Source: CAJKWP01 sp050943075 (GTDB lineage: Bacteria > Bacillota > Clostridia > Christensenellales > UBA1242). Taken from it: 41,328 nucleotides of DNA. The DNA is taken from positions 1 to 41,328 of the forward strand of contig JBMNOM010000003.1 in NCBI GenBank assembly GCA_050943075.1. Direction: 5' to 3'. The notes beneath the pieces are model-generated. The model saw only the letters and a program-made list of their open reading frames with translations. It was not told the DNA's origin and did not search any database. Position numbers and translations under genes: made by a program. Below, piece after piece: positions 1 through 8,380 of this stretch (positions are counted from its first letter, which is position 1; every line of letters begins with the position of its first letter).

Positions 1-89
1 AATTATTTCAAAATATAATTAAGTCTTAATTTTTTAACAAATACAAATTAAATTAATTCTTAAATTAAGCACTTTGTTTTTTAGATTAA

Positions 90-118
90 TTGACATAATT
101 GGGGTTTACTGATAAACT
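90..118 (+). promoter_or_regulatory. Sigma-A-type promoter of TM2-mnmA
   Basis: TTGACA at 90-95, a 17-base spacer and an extended -10 (TGA followed by TAAACT at 113-118). The predicted transcription start is about 125, directly at the ATG at 126. There is no Shine-Dalgarno before that ATG, so the mRNA is predicted to be leaderless. Bases 1-89 are AT-rich with no other signal that I can see. Confidence 0.65.
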
Positions 119-125
119 TTATATC

Positions 126-611
126 ATGAGAACAAAATATAGAAAAGACAAATTAAAATGCCCTCGATGTGAAACTGTTTGTTTGCAAGGGCAAAAAAAA
201 TGTGATGAATGTGGGCTTGTTTTTGCACGCTTAAGTGAAGCCAACAACACAGAGGCAAAAAAACAATTTTTCAGTAAAGATAAATCCATTGTAATGGTTA
301 AAGACTTGCCAAAAGATGTTAACAAAATCAAACTTGCTTTTCTTGCTGGTTTGCTTGGGCCATTTGGTGCGCACAACTTTTATGTTGGCAGATATTACAA
401 AGCAATTTTTTCTGCTTTCTTTTCTGGCATTGTTGCACTTTACATTATAATTTCAACTTTCATATCAAGCAGCCCTGCTGTTGTTGCGTTTTTTAGTAAT
501 CCATTAATTGTTGTTCCAACAGGAATTTTAACTTATTTGTGGCTTTCAGATTTTGTAATGATTTTATTTGACAGGTATAAAGTGCCTGTGGCGTTAAGGA
601 GAGAAGAATGA
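126..611 (+). CDS. TM2 domain membrane protein with N-terminal zinc ribbon
   Basis: A protein of about 161 residues. The N-terminus carries a zinc-ribbon signature (CPRC, then CDECG about 14 residues on). A TM2 domain follows: a K-x-K-x-A-F-L-A-G-L-L-G segment, then G-A-H-N-F-Y-V-G, then two or three hydrophobic helices to near the C-terminus. TM2 proteins are small integral membrane proteins of mostly unknown function; the zinc ribbon presumably faces the cytoplasm. An upstream in-frame TTG at 99 is possible, but it lies inside the promoter, so I chose the ATG at 126. The stop overlaps the mnmA start (ATGA), indicating translational coupling. The family call is good; the function is unknown. 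Confidence 0.8.
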   Translation: MRTKYRKDKLKCPRCETVCLQGQKKCDECGLVFARLSEANNTEAKKQFFSKDKSIVMVKDLPKDVNKIKLAFLAGLLGPFGAHNFYVGRYYKAIFSAFFSGIVALYIIISTFISSSPAVVAFFSNPLIVVPTGILTYLWLSDFVMILFDRYKVPVALRREE

Positions 612-1684
612 AAACAGTTGTTGTTGGAATGAGTGGAGGAGTTGACTCTTCTGTTGCAGCATACATTTTAAAAGAACAAGGCTTTAATGTCATTGGGCTT
701 TTTATGGTTAACTGGGATGAAAACGATGAATATTGCACCGCACTTGAAGACTATGAGGATGTGAAAAGAGTTTGTGCAAAAATTGGCATTCCATATTTTA
801 GCGTTAATTATGCAAAAGAATATAATGAAAAGGTGTTTCAATATTTTTTGGAGCAATATAAAAAAGGCAGAACGCCAAACCCAGACGTTTTGTGCAATCG
901 CGAAATTAAATTTGGGCCATTTTTGGAATATGCAAAAAGGCTTGGAGCAGATTACATTGCAACAGGGCATTATGCAAAAAAATATGAAAAAGACGGCTTG
1001 CATTATTTGGCAAAAGCAAAAGACAAAAACAAAGATCAATCATACTTTTTGAACAACTTATCACAATGGCAGCTTGAAAGTGTGTTATTCCCACTTGAAG
1101 ACATTGACAAAACAAGAGTGAGAGAAATTGCCGCAGAACTCGGGCTTTCCACAGCCGAGAAAAAAGACTCCACAGGCATTTGTTTTATTGGCGAGCGTGA
1201 TTTTAAAGAATTTTTAAAACAATATTTGCCAGCAAAACCAGGGCTTATGAAAACAGTGGACGGACAAACACTTGGAAAACACGAAGGGCTTATGTATTAC
1301 ACACTTGGGCAAAGACGCGGGCTTGGCATTGGTGGCATAAGTGGAAACAGTGGCGGAAGATGGTTTGTGGCTGATAAGGATTTGGAAAACAATTTTTTAA
1401 TTGTTGCTCAAGGAGATGAAAGCGTGCTTTATTCAAGTGGGCTTGTGGCAATTAATTTTAATTGGATTCCAGAAAAACCAAAGCAGCAAACATTTAGTTG
1501 TTTTGCAAAGTTTAGATATCGTCAACCCGACCAAAAAGTTAATGTGACAATTCTTGACGACAAAACAATTCAAGTTGATTTTATTGAAAAACAAAAAGCA
1601 ATAACACCAGGACAATTTGTTGTGCTTTACGATGAAAAAGAAAATTGCCTTGGCGGCGGAGAAATTGATAAGATTATAAAATGA
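608..1684 (+). CDS. mnmA: tRNA-specific 2-thiouridylase MnmA
   Basis: Makes 2-thiouridine at wobble position 34 of tRNA-Lys, -Glu and -Gln, using ATP and a persulfide sulfur relay in the cytoplasm. The sequence starts with the PP-loop ATPase motif GMSGGVDSS, has the catalytic Cys in NPDVLCNREIKF (Cys96) and the persulfide Cys in DSTGICFIGERDF (Cys192), matching the E. coli Cys102/Cys199 pair. The tRNA-binding stretch NPDVLCN and the C-terminal beta-barrel (GLGIGG, then GQFVVLYD) are present. At 358 residues it is full length. It overlaps the TM2 gene by 4 bases and is probably co-transcribed with it. No cysteine desulfurase is adjacent. Confidence 0.97.
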   Translation: MKTVVVGMSGGVDSSVAAYILKEQGFNVIGLFMVNWDENDEYCTALEDYEDVKRVCAKIGIPYFSVNYAKEYNEKVFQYFLEQYKKGRTPNPDVLCNREIKFGPFLEYAKRLGADYIATGHYAKKYEKDGLHYLAKAKDKNKDQSYFLNNLSQWQLESVLFPLEDIDKTRVREIAAELGLSTAEKKDSTGICFIGERDFKEFLKQYLPAKPGLMKTVDGQTLGKHEGLMYYTLGQRRGLGIGGISGNSGGRWFVADKDLENNFLIVAQGDESVLYSSGLVAINFNWIPEKPKQQTFSCFAKFRYRQPDQKVNVTILDDKTIQVDFIEKQKAITPGQFVVLYDEKENCLGGGEIDKIIK

Positions 1685-1707
1685 TTTTTTATAATCTTTT
1701 TCTTTGC

Positions 1708-1736
1708 TTTACTTTTTTTGCTAATTTGTTTAAAAT
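1708..1736 (+). promoter_or_regulatory. Promoter of the GlmU-like/pth/mfd operon
   Basis: TTTACT at 1708-1713, a 17-base spacer and TAAAAT at 1731-1736. The predicted start is about 1743, which is the A of the ATG of the next gene. There is no Shine-Dalgarno, so this is a second predicted leaderless transcript. Confidence 0.55.
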
Positions 1737-1742
1737 ACTGGT

Positions 1743-2591
1743 ATGGAAACTTTAGTTTTAGAAAAAGAAACAGAACTTGATGAAGACCTTTTCCACGTGG
1801 AAGAAGATTTTGAACCAAGCACTTTAATTAAAAAAGAAAAAATTAAATTTGGCAACCACGATGTGATGGTTATTATTTTGCTTGAAAAAAACTTAAACTT
1901 TAAAAACTTTTTAAAGCCTTATGAAATTTCTATTTGTGGCAAAAAAATGTGGGAGTGGGTGCGCCTTGCAGCTTCTGGCTATAAAACAAAAACAACAACC
2001 TGCACAAACGAAACTGACGTGCTTGCATTAATTAAGCCACTTTTGGAAGACCAAAAATACACAGCAGTTTTATATTCCGACACCCCGCTTTTAAAAAAGA
2101 GCACTTTTGACGAAATTATGACATTTGCAGAAAGCAGAGATGTTAATGTTTTGTGTTTAACAAGAGGTTATGTTTTTAACACAGAATACATTAAAAAAGC
2201 CACAAGCATTCAAGCAACGCAAACAGAATATTTTGACGAAGAAGACTTTTTAACAGCTTACGACTTAAAACAGCTTGCGTTCATCACAGACATTATGCGC
2301 AACAGAATTTTGGACTATCACATGAGAAATGGCGTTTTAATTGAAAACCCACAAACTGTGTTTATTGATGCCGATGTTGTCATTGAACCTGGTGTTCAAA
2401 TTAAAGCAAACAACCATTTGCGTGGCAGAGTGATAATTGGAAAAAACTGCATTCTTGATGCAAACAATATAATTGAAGACAGCATAATTTCAGATGGCTG
2501 CATAATTAGGCAAAGTTATATCAGCCAAAGCAGAATAAGTGAATATTTAACTGTTGGTCCATTTGAAAAAATTGAAAAACAATCAACATAA
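1743..2591 (+). CDS. GlmU-like protein lacking the nucleotidyltransferase signature and the acetyltransferase domain
   Basis: The middle and C-terminal parts align by eye with GlmU (UDP-GlcNAc pyrophosphorylase): SICGKKMWEWV matches the 'CGKPMLEWV' segment, VLYSDTPLL matches 'LYGDTPLL', and FLTAYDLKQLAFITDIMRNR followed by IDADVVIEPG and hexapeptide repeats matches the start of the left-handed beta-helix. The nucleotide-binding loop (LAAGxGTRMxS) is absent and replaced by LLEKNLNFKNF, although the following Lys is kept. The protein ends after about three helix coils, at 282 residues against about 450 for GlmU, so the acetyltransferase active site is missing. The order GlmU/pth/mfd is the standard Firmicute one, so this is probably the decayed or repurposed glmU ortholog. 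The first 40 residues are acidic and have no counterpart. A structural or regulatory role is inference. Confidence 0.7.
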   Translation: METLVLEKETELDEDLFHVEEDFEPSTLIKKEKIKFGNHDVMVIILLEKNLNFKNFLKPYEISICGKKMWEWVRLAASGYKTKTTTCTNETDVLALIKPLLEDQKYTAVLYSDTPLLKKSTFDEIMTFAESRDVNVLCLTRGYVFNTEYIKKATSIQATQTEYFDEEDFLTAYDLKQLAFITDIMRNRILDYHMRNGVLIENPQTVFIDADVVIEPGVQIKANNHLRGRVIIGKNCILDANNIIEDSIISDGCIIRQSYISQSRISEYLTVGPFEKIEKQST

Positions 2592-2602
2592 AAAGGAAAA
2601 CA

Positions 2603-3142
2603 ATGATATTAATAGTTGGGCTTGGAAACCCAGGAAAACAATATGAAAAAACTTACCATAACATTGGCTTTTTAACCCTTGATGCTTTGGCAAAAGCATT
2701 GGGCGGGGAATTTACAAAAAGTTATGGTGATGCTTCTGTGTGCGAAGTTTTTTATGCTGGAACTAAAATAATTCTTGCAAAACCACAAACATACATGAAT
2801 TTAAGTGGCAGAAGTGTTTTAAACATTAAAAATAAGTTTAAAATTGAAAATGAGAATATTCTTGTTGTGCTTGACGACATTGACTTGCCAGTTGGCAAAA
2901 CAAGGTTTAGAAAAGAAGGCAGCGCAGGCACTCATAATGGGCTTAGGGATATAACACAATGCTTGGGAACAACAACTTTTAACAGAATGAGAATTGGCAT
3001 TGGCAGAGATGAACGCATGCCACTTGATGCTTACGTGCTTTCAAAAATAAGTGATGAAAATATGCCATTAATTCAAAAAGCAATTCTTGAAAGCGTGGAT
3101 TATATTATTGATAATTTTTTAAATGAAAGAGAGAGTAAATGA
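2603..3142 (+). CDS. pth: Peptidyl-tRNA hydrolase
   Basis: Cleaves the ester bond of peptidyl-tRNAs released from stalled ribosomes. The N-terminus IVGLGNPGKQYEKTYHNIGF holds the conserved Asn9 and the catalytic His19. The substrate-binding stretch TYMNLSGRSV and the catalytic Asp region VVLDDIDLPVGKTRFRKEG, followed by SAGTHNGLRDI, are intact. Its 179 residues are normal for Pth. A clear AAAGGA ribosome site lies before the ATG. It sits 11 bases after the GlmU-like gene and its stop overlaps the mfd start (ATGA), the usual Firmicute arrangement. Confidence 0.97.
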   Translation: MILIVGLGNPGKQYEKTYHNIGFLTLDALAKALGGEFTKSYGDASVCEVFYAGTKIILAKPQTYMNLSGRSVLNIKNKFKIENENILVVLDDIDLPVGKTRFRKEGSAGTHNGLRDITQCLGTTTFNRMRIGIGRDERMPLDAYVLSKISDENMPLIQKAILESVDYIIDNFLNERESK

Positions 3143-6100
3143 TTTTTCAAGATGACTTTGATTTAAAAGAATGCATAGATTTTTCTAACCAGGGGAAAAA
3201 CCAAATTATTTTTGGTTTGAACCAAGGGGAAAAATCTTTTTTTGCTGGGCTTTATAACAAAAAAACTGTTATTGTTGCTTCTGATTTTGTTGCTGCAAAT
3301 GCTTATAAAAACCAACTTAATGCAATGGGCAAAAGTGCAGAAATCATCAGTGGCGGAATTGAAAGCCCAGTTTTTGTTTACTGGCAAGATTTAACACAAA
3401 TTAATGCGGCAATTAAAAACTTAACAAATTTCTTTTATGGCAATTTGGATGTTTTAGTTTTGCTTCCGGAAGCGCTTTTTTTAACATTGCCAAACAAAGA
3501 ACTTTTTGCACCATTAAAACTTGAAAAAGGCAAAAATTACAATTTTTCTGCTCTTGCAAGTGAGCTAATTAAAATGGGCTACACAAAACAAGTGATTGTT
3601 AGTGGAGAGGGCGAATTTGCATTTCGTGGCGACATTTTGGACATTTTTATAACAGGACACACAAAACCAATTAGAGTTAATTTTTTTGACGATGAAATTG
3701 AAAGTTTGCACACCTTTGCACTTGATGATATGTCAAAACTTAATGACCTTGAAAGCGTGGAAATTAACGCAAACACAATTTTCTTCCGGGAAAATGGTGA
3801 CCAAATTATTCAAAACTTAAAAGCAGATTTTGTTGAAAAGAAAATTTTAACCCAAAGAGAAGAAAAATTTAACCCAACCCTTCAAAACGTTATTGAAGCG
3901 GTGGAAACAAACCCAAACAACTTAAATTTGGCTTTCACAACAGTGTATGATGAAAGGTTTAAACACAACATTTTGTCATTTTTAACTGGAGAACACTTTT
4001 TGTTTTTGGATGAGCCAAAAAAACTGCTTCAAACGCTTGATTTGGTTGAAATAAACCAAAATAATTCAACATTAAAACTTTTTGAAGATGGGCTTTTATC
4101 GCAAAAACATTTTAAATTTTATTTTGACAAAACAAAAGTGTTTAAAACAAGTGCAACAAGTGTTGTATTTTCTTCCATCAATTCAACCCAAAGCATAATT
4201 GTGCCACAAAAAGCAAGCACATTTAACTGCTTGGCGTCAACAAAATATGTGTTTGACTACAAGCTTTTGGTTGACGACATCAAGCGCTATGCGTTGTCAA
4301 AATTTAAAGTTGTTTTATATGCAGGTGACAAAGCCTCACAAGAGCGAATTAAAGAATTTTTGCAAATTAACAAAATTATGCCACAAGATGAAAGCAAAAT
4401 AGACTTTCTTTTTGACGGTGTTTTTGTGCTTGATAATTATTTATTTCAATCTGTTGCCATCATGGAAACAAAAACAGTTTTAATTGCAACAGAAGATTTA
4501 ATTAAAAGAAAAACAAGCGTGCTGTCATCCAAGAAAAAAAGTGTGTTTTACTTGCCAAAAGTTGGCGAGTATGTCGTGCACGAGTTTCACGGAATTGGCA
4601 AATGTGTTGCAATTGAAAGGCTTAAACTTGGTGGCCTTGAAAAAGACTATTTTGTGCTTGAATATGACAAGGGCGACAAAATTTACATTCCAACTGAACA
4701 AGCAAATTCAATCAGCGCCTACATTGGCAGTGAAACCCAGCCAAAACTGAACAAACTTGGTGGTTTGGAGTTTGCGCGCGTTAAAGAAAAAGCAAGAAAA
4801 TCCATTGAAGAATTTGCAATTAATTTAATGGAATTATACGCCAAAAGAAAAGCGCAAAAAGGCTTTAAATTTGAAGCGGATTCTTATTTGGAACAATCGT
4901 TTGACGATGCGTTTGTATACGAAGAAACACCAGACCAAATGCAAGCCATAATCGACACCAAAAACGACATGACAAGCGAAAAAATTATGGACCGCTTAAT
5001 TTGTGGTGACGTGGGCTATGGTAAAACTGAAGTTGCAATGAGAGCGGCTTACAAAGCTGTTTTAAGCGGAAAACAAGTTGCTGTGCTTTGCCCAACAACA
5101 ATTCTTGCCGAGCAGCACTTTAAAACTTTTTCAAACAGGTTTAAAGATTTTGTGGTTAATGTTGCACGCATTAATAGGCTTGTGACACCTTCACACCAAA
5201 AACAATATTTGAAAAATTTAAAAGAGGGCAAAATTGACATTATAATTGGCACGCATAGACTGCTTGCTGATGATGTTAAATTTAAAGACATTGGGCTTTT
5301 AATTTTGGATGAAGAACAACGTTTTGGAGTGCAAGACAAAGAAAAAATTAAAGAATTTAAGAAAAATATTGACGTTTTAACACTTTCTGCCACTCCAATT
5401 CCAAGAACACTTCATATGTCGTTAACAGGAATTAGGGATATCAGCATTATTGAAACTCCACCCAAAAACCGTGTTGCTGTTCAAACATTTGTGACAGAGT
5501 TTGACTGGGGGCTTGTGGAAATGGCAGTTAACCGCGAACTTGGCAGAAATGGGCAAGTTTACATTGTGTATAACAGGGTTGAAACAATTGACGAGTTTGC
5601 AAAAAACTTGCAAGAGGTTTTTCCAAAAATTAAAATTGGTGTGGCTCATGGACAAATGGACAGAAAAGCACTTGAAGACACAGTTTTAAGCCTTTACAAT
5701 GGGGAATATCAGGTGTTGGTGGCAACAACTTTAATTGAAAACGGAATTGACATTCCAAGTGCAAACACAATTATAATTGTTGATGCGGACAAACTTGGGC
5801 TTTCTTCACTTTATCAGCTTAAAGGAAGAGTGGGCAGAAGTGGAAAAATTGCTTATGCTTATTTCACTTTTCAAAAAAACAAAGTGCTTTCAAGTGATGC
5901 CATGAAACGCTTGCAAGCAATCAGTGAATTTTCTTCACTTGGCAGCGGTTTTAAAATTGCCATGAGAGATTTGGAAATTCGAGGGGCGGGCAGTGTGCTT
6001 GGCAACAAACAACATGGACACATTGAAAAAGTTGGCTACGACTTATACTCAAAAATTTTGCAAGAAGTGCTTGAAGAACTTAAAGGCAACAAGCAAAGCA

Positions 6101-6543
6101 AAATTAACCCAATTAAAATGGATGTTTCAGTTAGTGCATTCTTGCCAGAAACTTTTGTGCCAGATGAAAACCAAAGAATTAAACTTTACACCGACATTAG
6201 TTTGCTTTCATCAAAAGCCGAAATGGAAGCCTTGCTTTACAACACAACAGAAAGTTATGGCAAAGTGCCACAAGAAGTTGTTAATTTGTGCTTAATTGCA
6301 TTAATTAAAAACATTTGTCAAAAACATGGTGTTAAAACTGTGGTTGTTAATAAAGACAGGAGTTTTTTGCAACTTTACAAAAAAGAAGAAATTTTGGACA
6401 GCTTTTTGGCAAAAGCGCTTGAAAAGAACAAACACTTGGCTGTTTTAAAGTTTGAACAATTGCCAATAATTGAATTTGAAAAAACAGCCGCATCGCCACA
6501 AAACATGCTTGGCATAATTGCCGACTTTTTAACTCAAGATTAA
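3139..6543 (+). CDS. mfd: Transcription-repair coupling factor Mfd
   Basis: ATP-driven translocase that removes RNA polymerase stalled at DNA lesions and recruits UvrA. Order of domains: a UvrB-like N-terminal half (GEFAFRGDILDIF near residue 155), the RNA-polymerase-interacting domain near residue 475 (GEYVVHEFHGIGKCVAIERL), then RecG-like translocase modules with Walker A GDVGYGKTE near residue 623, DEEQRFG and TLSATPIPRTLHMSL, and the TRG motif region GRVGRSGKIAYAY. The C-terminal Mfd D7 domain follows. The 1134 residues are a usual length. The start overlaps the stop of pth by 4 bases. Confidence 0.97.
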   Translation: MIFQDDFDLKECIDFSNQGKNQIIFGLNQGEKSFFAGLYNKKTVIVASDFVAANAYKNQLNAMGKSAEIISGGIESPVFVYWQDLTQINAAIKNLTNFFYGNLDVLVLLPEALFLTLPNKELFAPLKLEKGKNYNFSALASELIKMGYTKQVIVSGEGEFAFRGDILDIFITGHTKPIRVNFFDDEIESLHTFALDDMSKLNDLESVEINANTIFFRENGDQIIQNLKADFVEKKILTQREEKFNPTLQNVIEAVETNPNNLNLAFTTVYDERFKHNILSFLTGEHFLFLDEPKKLLQTLDLVEINQNNSTLKLFEDGLLSQKHFKFYFDKTKVFKTSATSVVFSSINSTQSIIVPQKASTFNCLASTKYVFDYKLLVDDIKRYALSKFKVVLYAGDKASQERIKEFLQINKIMPQDESKIDFLFDGVFVLDNYLFQSVAIMETKTVLIATEDLIKRKTSVLSSKKKSVFYLPKVGEYVVHEFHGIGKCVAIERLKLGGLEKDYFVLEYDKGDKIYIPTEQANSISAYIGSETQPKLNKLGGLEFARVKEKARKSIEEFAINLMELYAKRKAQKGFKFEADSYLEQSFDDAFVYEETPDQMQAIIDTKNDMTSEKIMDRLICGDVGYGKTEVAMRAAYKAVLSGKQVAVLCPTTILAEQHFKTFSNRFKDFVVNVARINRLVTPSHQKQYLKNLKEGKIDIIIGTHRLLADDVKFKDIGLLILDEEQRFGVQDKEKIKEFKKNIDVLTLSATPIPRTLHMSLTGIRDISIIETPPKNRVAVQTFVTEFDWGLVEMAVNRELGRNGQVYIVYNRVETIDEFAKNLQEVFPKIKIGVAHGQMDRKALEDTVLSLYNGEYQVLVATTLIENGIDIPSANTIIIVDADKLGLSSLYQLKGRVGRSGKIAYAYFTFQKNKVLSSDAMKRLQAISEFSSLGSGFKIAMRDLEIRGAGSVLGNKQHGHIEKVGYDLYSKILQEVLEELKGNKQSKINPIKMDVSVSAFLPETFVPDENQRIKLYTDISLLSSKAEMEALLYNTTESYGKVPQEVVNLCLIALIKNICQKHGVKTVVVNKDRSFLQLYKKEEILDSFLAKALEKNKHLAVLKFEQLPIIEFEKTAASPQNMLGIIADFLTQD

Positions 6544-6566
6544 ATTATTTTCTATTATAAAAATAC

Positions 6567-6596
6567 TTGCATTAAAGTGCTGGTGTTTGATATAAT
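6567..6596 (+). promoter_or_regulatory. Promoter of the PrsA-like foldase gene
   Basis: TTGCAT at 6567-6572, an 18-base spacer, and a consensus TATAAT at 6591-6596 with an extended TGA just before it. A start near 6603 leaves a leader of about 17 bases carrying a GGAG ribosome site at 6611. I see no terminator between mfd and this promoter. Confidence 0.65.
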
Positions 6597-6619
6597 GATT
6601 TAGTTATTATGGAGAAGAA

Positions 6620-8374
6620 ATGAAAAAAACAACGATTAAAAAATTCGCACTCATGCTTATGTTTTTATTATCCTTTAGTTTTATACTAACAGGATGCACT
6701 TTGTTTGAGAAAAACTTAAGCAAATATTACAATACAGTTGTTACAACAATTCATGTTAGTGAAACAGAAAAAATTGACATTACAAAAAGGGAATTAATCA
6801 CAGCTTTTAACAACTATGGTGTTAACCTTGTTCAACAATCTGGCAAAACAGTTGAAGAAGCAATGAGATTAACTTTAAACCAATTAGTTAACCAAAAATT
6901 GCTTTTAAGAGAAGCTGGTCTTCTTGCAACTTACACAAATGCAGACAAAAACAAACTTTGGGAAGACTCAACAAATTCACTTAATTCTTTCTTGAAAACT
7001 TATGTTGAAGAAGTTGAAAAAGCTTGGGGAATTGAAAATGCAGGTGCTGAAGAAGCAAAAGCAGAAGAAAGCGTTGTTAAATATACCCCATACTCAAAAA
7101 AAGTTGAACTTGTTAGAGATGGAAACAAACTTCTGTTGCGTTTATTAAACCAAGAAACTGAAGAACAAACAGAAGATTTGAAATACACTCAAATGCAAGA
7201 TGTTGAAAACAAAGAAGTTATTGTTGACGCATTATACAACTATTTAACAGCAAAAACTGTTTTCAGTTCAGAAAATGAAAACTTAACCCCAGAAGAAAAA
7301 TATCAAAGACAAGTTGCTCGTGTTAATGCAGAAGCAGTTAGAAGACTTGCCAATTCGCTTAAGCAAAGCGAAAAAGGTTTAAGACTTTCAACTGACAATG
7401 CAAGCGTTATTAAACGCGCGCTTGAAAGAATTTACCAAAACACACTTGACAACTTAAAACTTAACAAAATTTCAAAAATCATCACTCCAACAATTGAAAA
7501 CTCACGTGTGACAGTTAGTGCAGTGTTGAAACAATATGAAAGCATGTTAAGACAATCATACGAAAAATATTCACTTAACCCAAGTGCGCTCGACAGCGAA
7601 ATTTTAAGTTCATTTGCAAATGTTAACTACACAAACACAACAAAATATTTCTTTGTGTCACACATTCTTTTAAAATTTACTGATGCACAAAAAGCAGAAT
7701 ACACTTCAATTCAAGAAAGAGCAAAAACTGGTGAAATTAGCCCACTTGAAAAACAAATGCTTATCGACCAACTTATTGCAAACATCAAAGCAGTTGTTAG
7801 AGATGAAGAAGGCAAAGTTGTTGAAAACACAAACATATATTCAAACAATGTTTTAGATGAAATTACAAGAAAACTTGGTGCTGCTTCAACAAAAGAACAA
7901 AAAGCACAAGAATTTAGAAACCTTTTATATAAATACAACCAAGATGATGGTGCTTTAAACAGTGAATATCTTTACGTGATTGGTGAAGAAAATTCACAAA
8001 TGGTTGAGTCCTTCACAAAAGCCGCACGCGAGTTGCACACAGCAGGCGAGTTTGGTGGCATTTCAGGGCTTGTTCCATCAGAATATGGTGTTCACATTTT
8101 GTTCTATGCAGGCAAAGTGACCGACACAATTCCATTCCAAATTAGCGATATTGACAATTTTAGTTTACAAGAAGAAGATATTTGGCAATTGAACAACACA
8201 CTTTTAAACCCATTGAACGTTGACCCAAGTGTGGACAAAACACTTCTTGATAAAGTTTTTGAAAAGTTTGTTGAATCTTCACAAACAAGCGACCAAGCCA
8301 TGTATCTTAACACTCTTAAACAAGATATGAAAATTGAAAGATTTCCACAAAGATATAAGGATTTGATAAGTTAA
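6620..8374 (+). CDS. Parvulin-like (PrsA/SurA type) foldase lipoprotein
   Basis: An exported lipoprotein: positively charged start, hydrophobic segment and lipobox LTGC with the lipidated Cys at about residue 26. The long middle region is charged and helical, as in SurA/PrsA chaperone domains. The parvulin signature is split: FVSHILLKF near residue 345, and SQMVESFTKAARELHTAGEFGG followed by SEYGVHILFYAG near 470-495, with about 100 residues between, so the isomerase domain has an insertion or is diverged. It probably folds secreted proteins outside the membrane. A peptidyl-prolyl isomerase after mfd is common in clostridia, which supports the call. It lies 6 bases from the next gene, so the two are probably one operon. 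Isomerase activity itself is uncertain. Confidence 0.75.
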   Translation: MKKTTIKKFALMLMFLLSFSFILTGCTLFEKNLSKYYNTVVTTIHVSETEKIDITKRELITAFNNYGVNLVQQSGKTVEEAMRLTLNQLVNQKLLLREAGLLATYTNADKNKLWEDSTNSLNSFLKTYVEEVEKAWGIENAGAEEAKAEESVVKYTPYSKKVELVRDGNKLLLRLLNQETEEQTEDLKYTQMQDVENKEVIVDALYNYLTAKTVFSSENENLTPEEKYQRQVARVNAEAVRRLANSLKQSEKGLRLSTDNASVIKRALERIYQNTLDNLKLNKISKIITPTIENSRVTVSAVLKQYESMLRQSYEKYSLNPSALDSEILSSFANVNYTNTTKYFFVSHILLKFTDAQKAEYTSIQERAKTGEISPLEKQMLIDQLIANIKAVVRDEEGKVVENTNIYSNNVLDEITRKLGAASTKEQKAQEFRNLLYKYNQDDGALNSEYLYVIGEENSQMVESFTKAARELHTAGEFGGISGLVPSEYGVHILFYAGKVTDTIPFQISDIDNFSLQEEDIWQLNNTLLNPLNVDPSVDKTLLDKVFEKFVESSQTSDQAMYLNTLKQDMKIERFPQRYKDLIS

Positions 8375-8380
8375 AAACTG

